Origin: Thioalkalivibrio sp. | GTDB lineage: Bacteria > Pseudomonadota > Gammaproteobacteria > Ectothiorhodospirales > Ectothiorhodospiraceae | Reading direction: 5' to 3' | Assembly (NCBI GenBank): GCA_003553165.1 | Contig: PUOZ01000171.1 | Coordinates: 1 to 15,685, forward strand | DNA: 15,685 nucleotides | Part shown: in pieces, positions 15,383 to 15,685 of the stretch | How positions within the stretch are numbered: position 1 is the first letter of the stretch | Layout: each line of letters opens with the position of its first letter | Position numbers and translations under genes: made by a program | The notes under the pieces: generated by a model | Seen by the model: the letters and a program-made list of their open reading frames with translations, nothing else | Told to the model about the DNA's origin: nothing | The model's database searches: none

Positions 15383-15685
15383 TCAGGCCACGGCGATCCG
15401 TGCGACCTCCTGGCGAATTCTCAGGAAGGTTTCCGGGGCGAGGGCGGGGGCGAACCGCAGGGGATGGTCGGGCAGCAGCAGGACCACGGAGGAGCCCAGG
15501 TTGAAACGCCCCATCTCTGCCCCGCGCTGCAGGCGAATATCCTGGTCCCCGTAATCGGTGCGGCTGATGACGCGGCCGGAAGGCGGGGTGACCTCGCCCG
15601 CCCAAACGGTTTCGATGGAACCGACATTGATCGCGCCGATCAGGGCCATGGCCACGGGGCCCATCGTGGTGTCGAAAAAGGCGAC
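15383..15685 (-). CDS. psd: Phosphatidylserine decarboxylase, C-terminal part
   Basis: Converts phosphatidylserine to phosphatidylethanolamine at the inner membrane. Only the last 100 residues are in the window; the gene starts beyond the right edge. The visible part carries FFDTTMGPVAMALIGAINVGSIETVWAG and the self-cleavage motif as LGSS (residues 63-66 of the visible part), where Ser65 (codon 15491-15493) should become the pyruvoyl group. The usual bacterial motif is LGST, so the last residue differs while the cleaved Gly-Ser is kept. It is convergent with epmA. Confidence 0.95.
   Translation of the reverse strand, partial: VAFFDTTMGPVAMALIGAINVGSIETVWAGEVTPPSGRVISRTDYGDQDIRLQRGAEMGRFNLGSSVVLLLPDHPLRFAPALAPETFLRIRQEVARIAVA

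Overview
This window is a high-GC chromosomal segment from a gammaproteobacterium. HrcA/CIRCE control alongside a sigma-32-type promoter, an EpmA/EpmB-modified EF-P, and a FimX/FimW-like pair together suggest a Chromatiales/Ectothiorhodospiraceae-type lineage (Thioalkalivibrio or Alkalilimnicola relatives are a guess). Lineage cannot be fixed from this sequence alone. All genes look like resident chromosomal genes; there is no prophage, transposase, CRISPR array, tRNA or rRNA.

Layout, left to right. (1) 1-320 has no gene. It holds two near-identical 121-bp copies of a non-coding repeat with a 179-bp period, separated by a spacer carrying a strong REP-like hairpin. (2) On the minus strand, nadK and recN (2941 to 321) form a two-gene unit. 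(3) Divergently, hrcA-grpE-dnaK-dnaJ (3103-8114) is the heat-shock chaperone cluster. Its control signals are readable: a CIRCE-like operator over the hrcA start, a near-perfect sigma-32 promoter for dnaK whose -35 contains the grpE stop codon, a weaker sigma-32-like promoter for grpE, and a 12-bp perfect hairpin between dnaK and dnaJ. (4) 8115-8398 is a convergent intergenic region with a REP-type inverted pair. (5) On the minus strand, epmB-fimW-fimX (13646 to 8399) lie in transcriptional order. FimX-like is a REC-PAS-GGDEF-EAL protein with degenerate catalytic motifs. Its partner is a large protein with a PilZ-like C-terminus that resembles FimW. (6) efp (13716) diverges from epmB, followed by epmA (TTG start proposed). 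(7) The C-terminal end of psd enters from the right edge, convergent with epmA with only 5 bp between the stops.

Functional themes. NADP synthesis and recombinational repair (nadK, recN) sit beside proteostasis (HrcA represses, GrpE/DnaK/DnaJ refold). EF-P has Lys34, and both enzymes that beta-lysylate it (EpmB makes (R)-beta-lysine, EpmA attaches it) are adjacent, so the modification pathway is nearly self-contained here. FimX and FimW-like proteins suggest c-di-GMP control of type IV pili. From memory, fimX, fimW and psd are also clustered in Pseudomonas aeruginosa, so here the EF-P module seems to sit between fimW and psd.

I see no clearly new system. The most interesting items are the layered heat-shock regulation, the fimX/fimW pair, and the several structured repeats.
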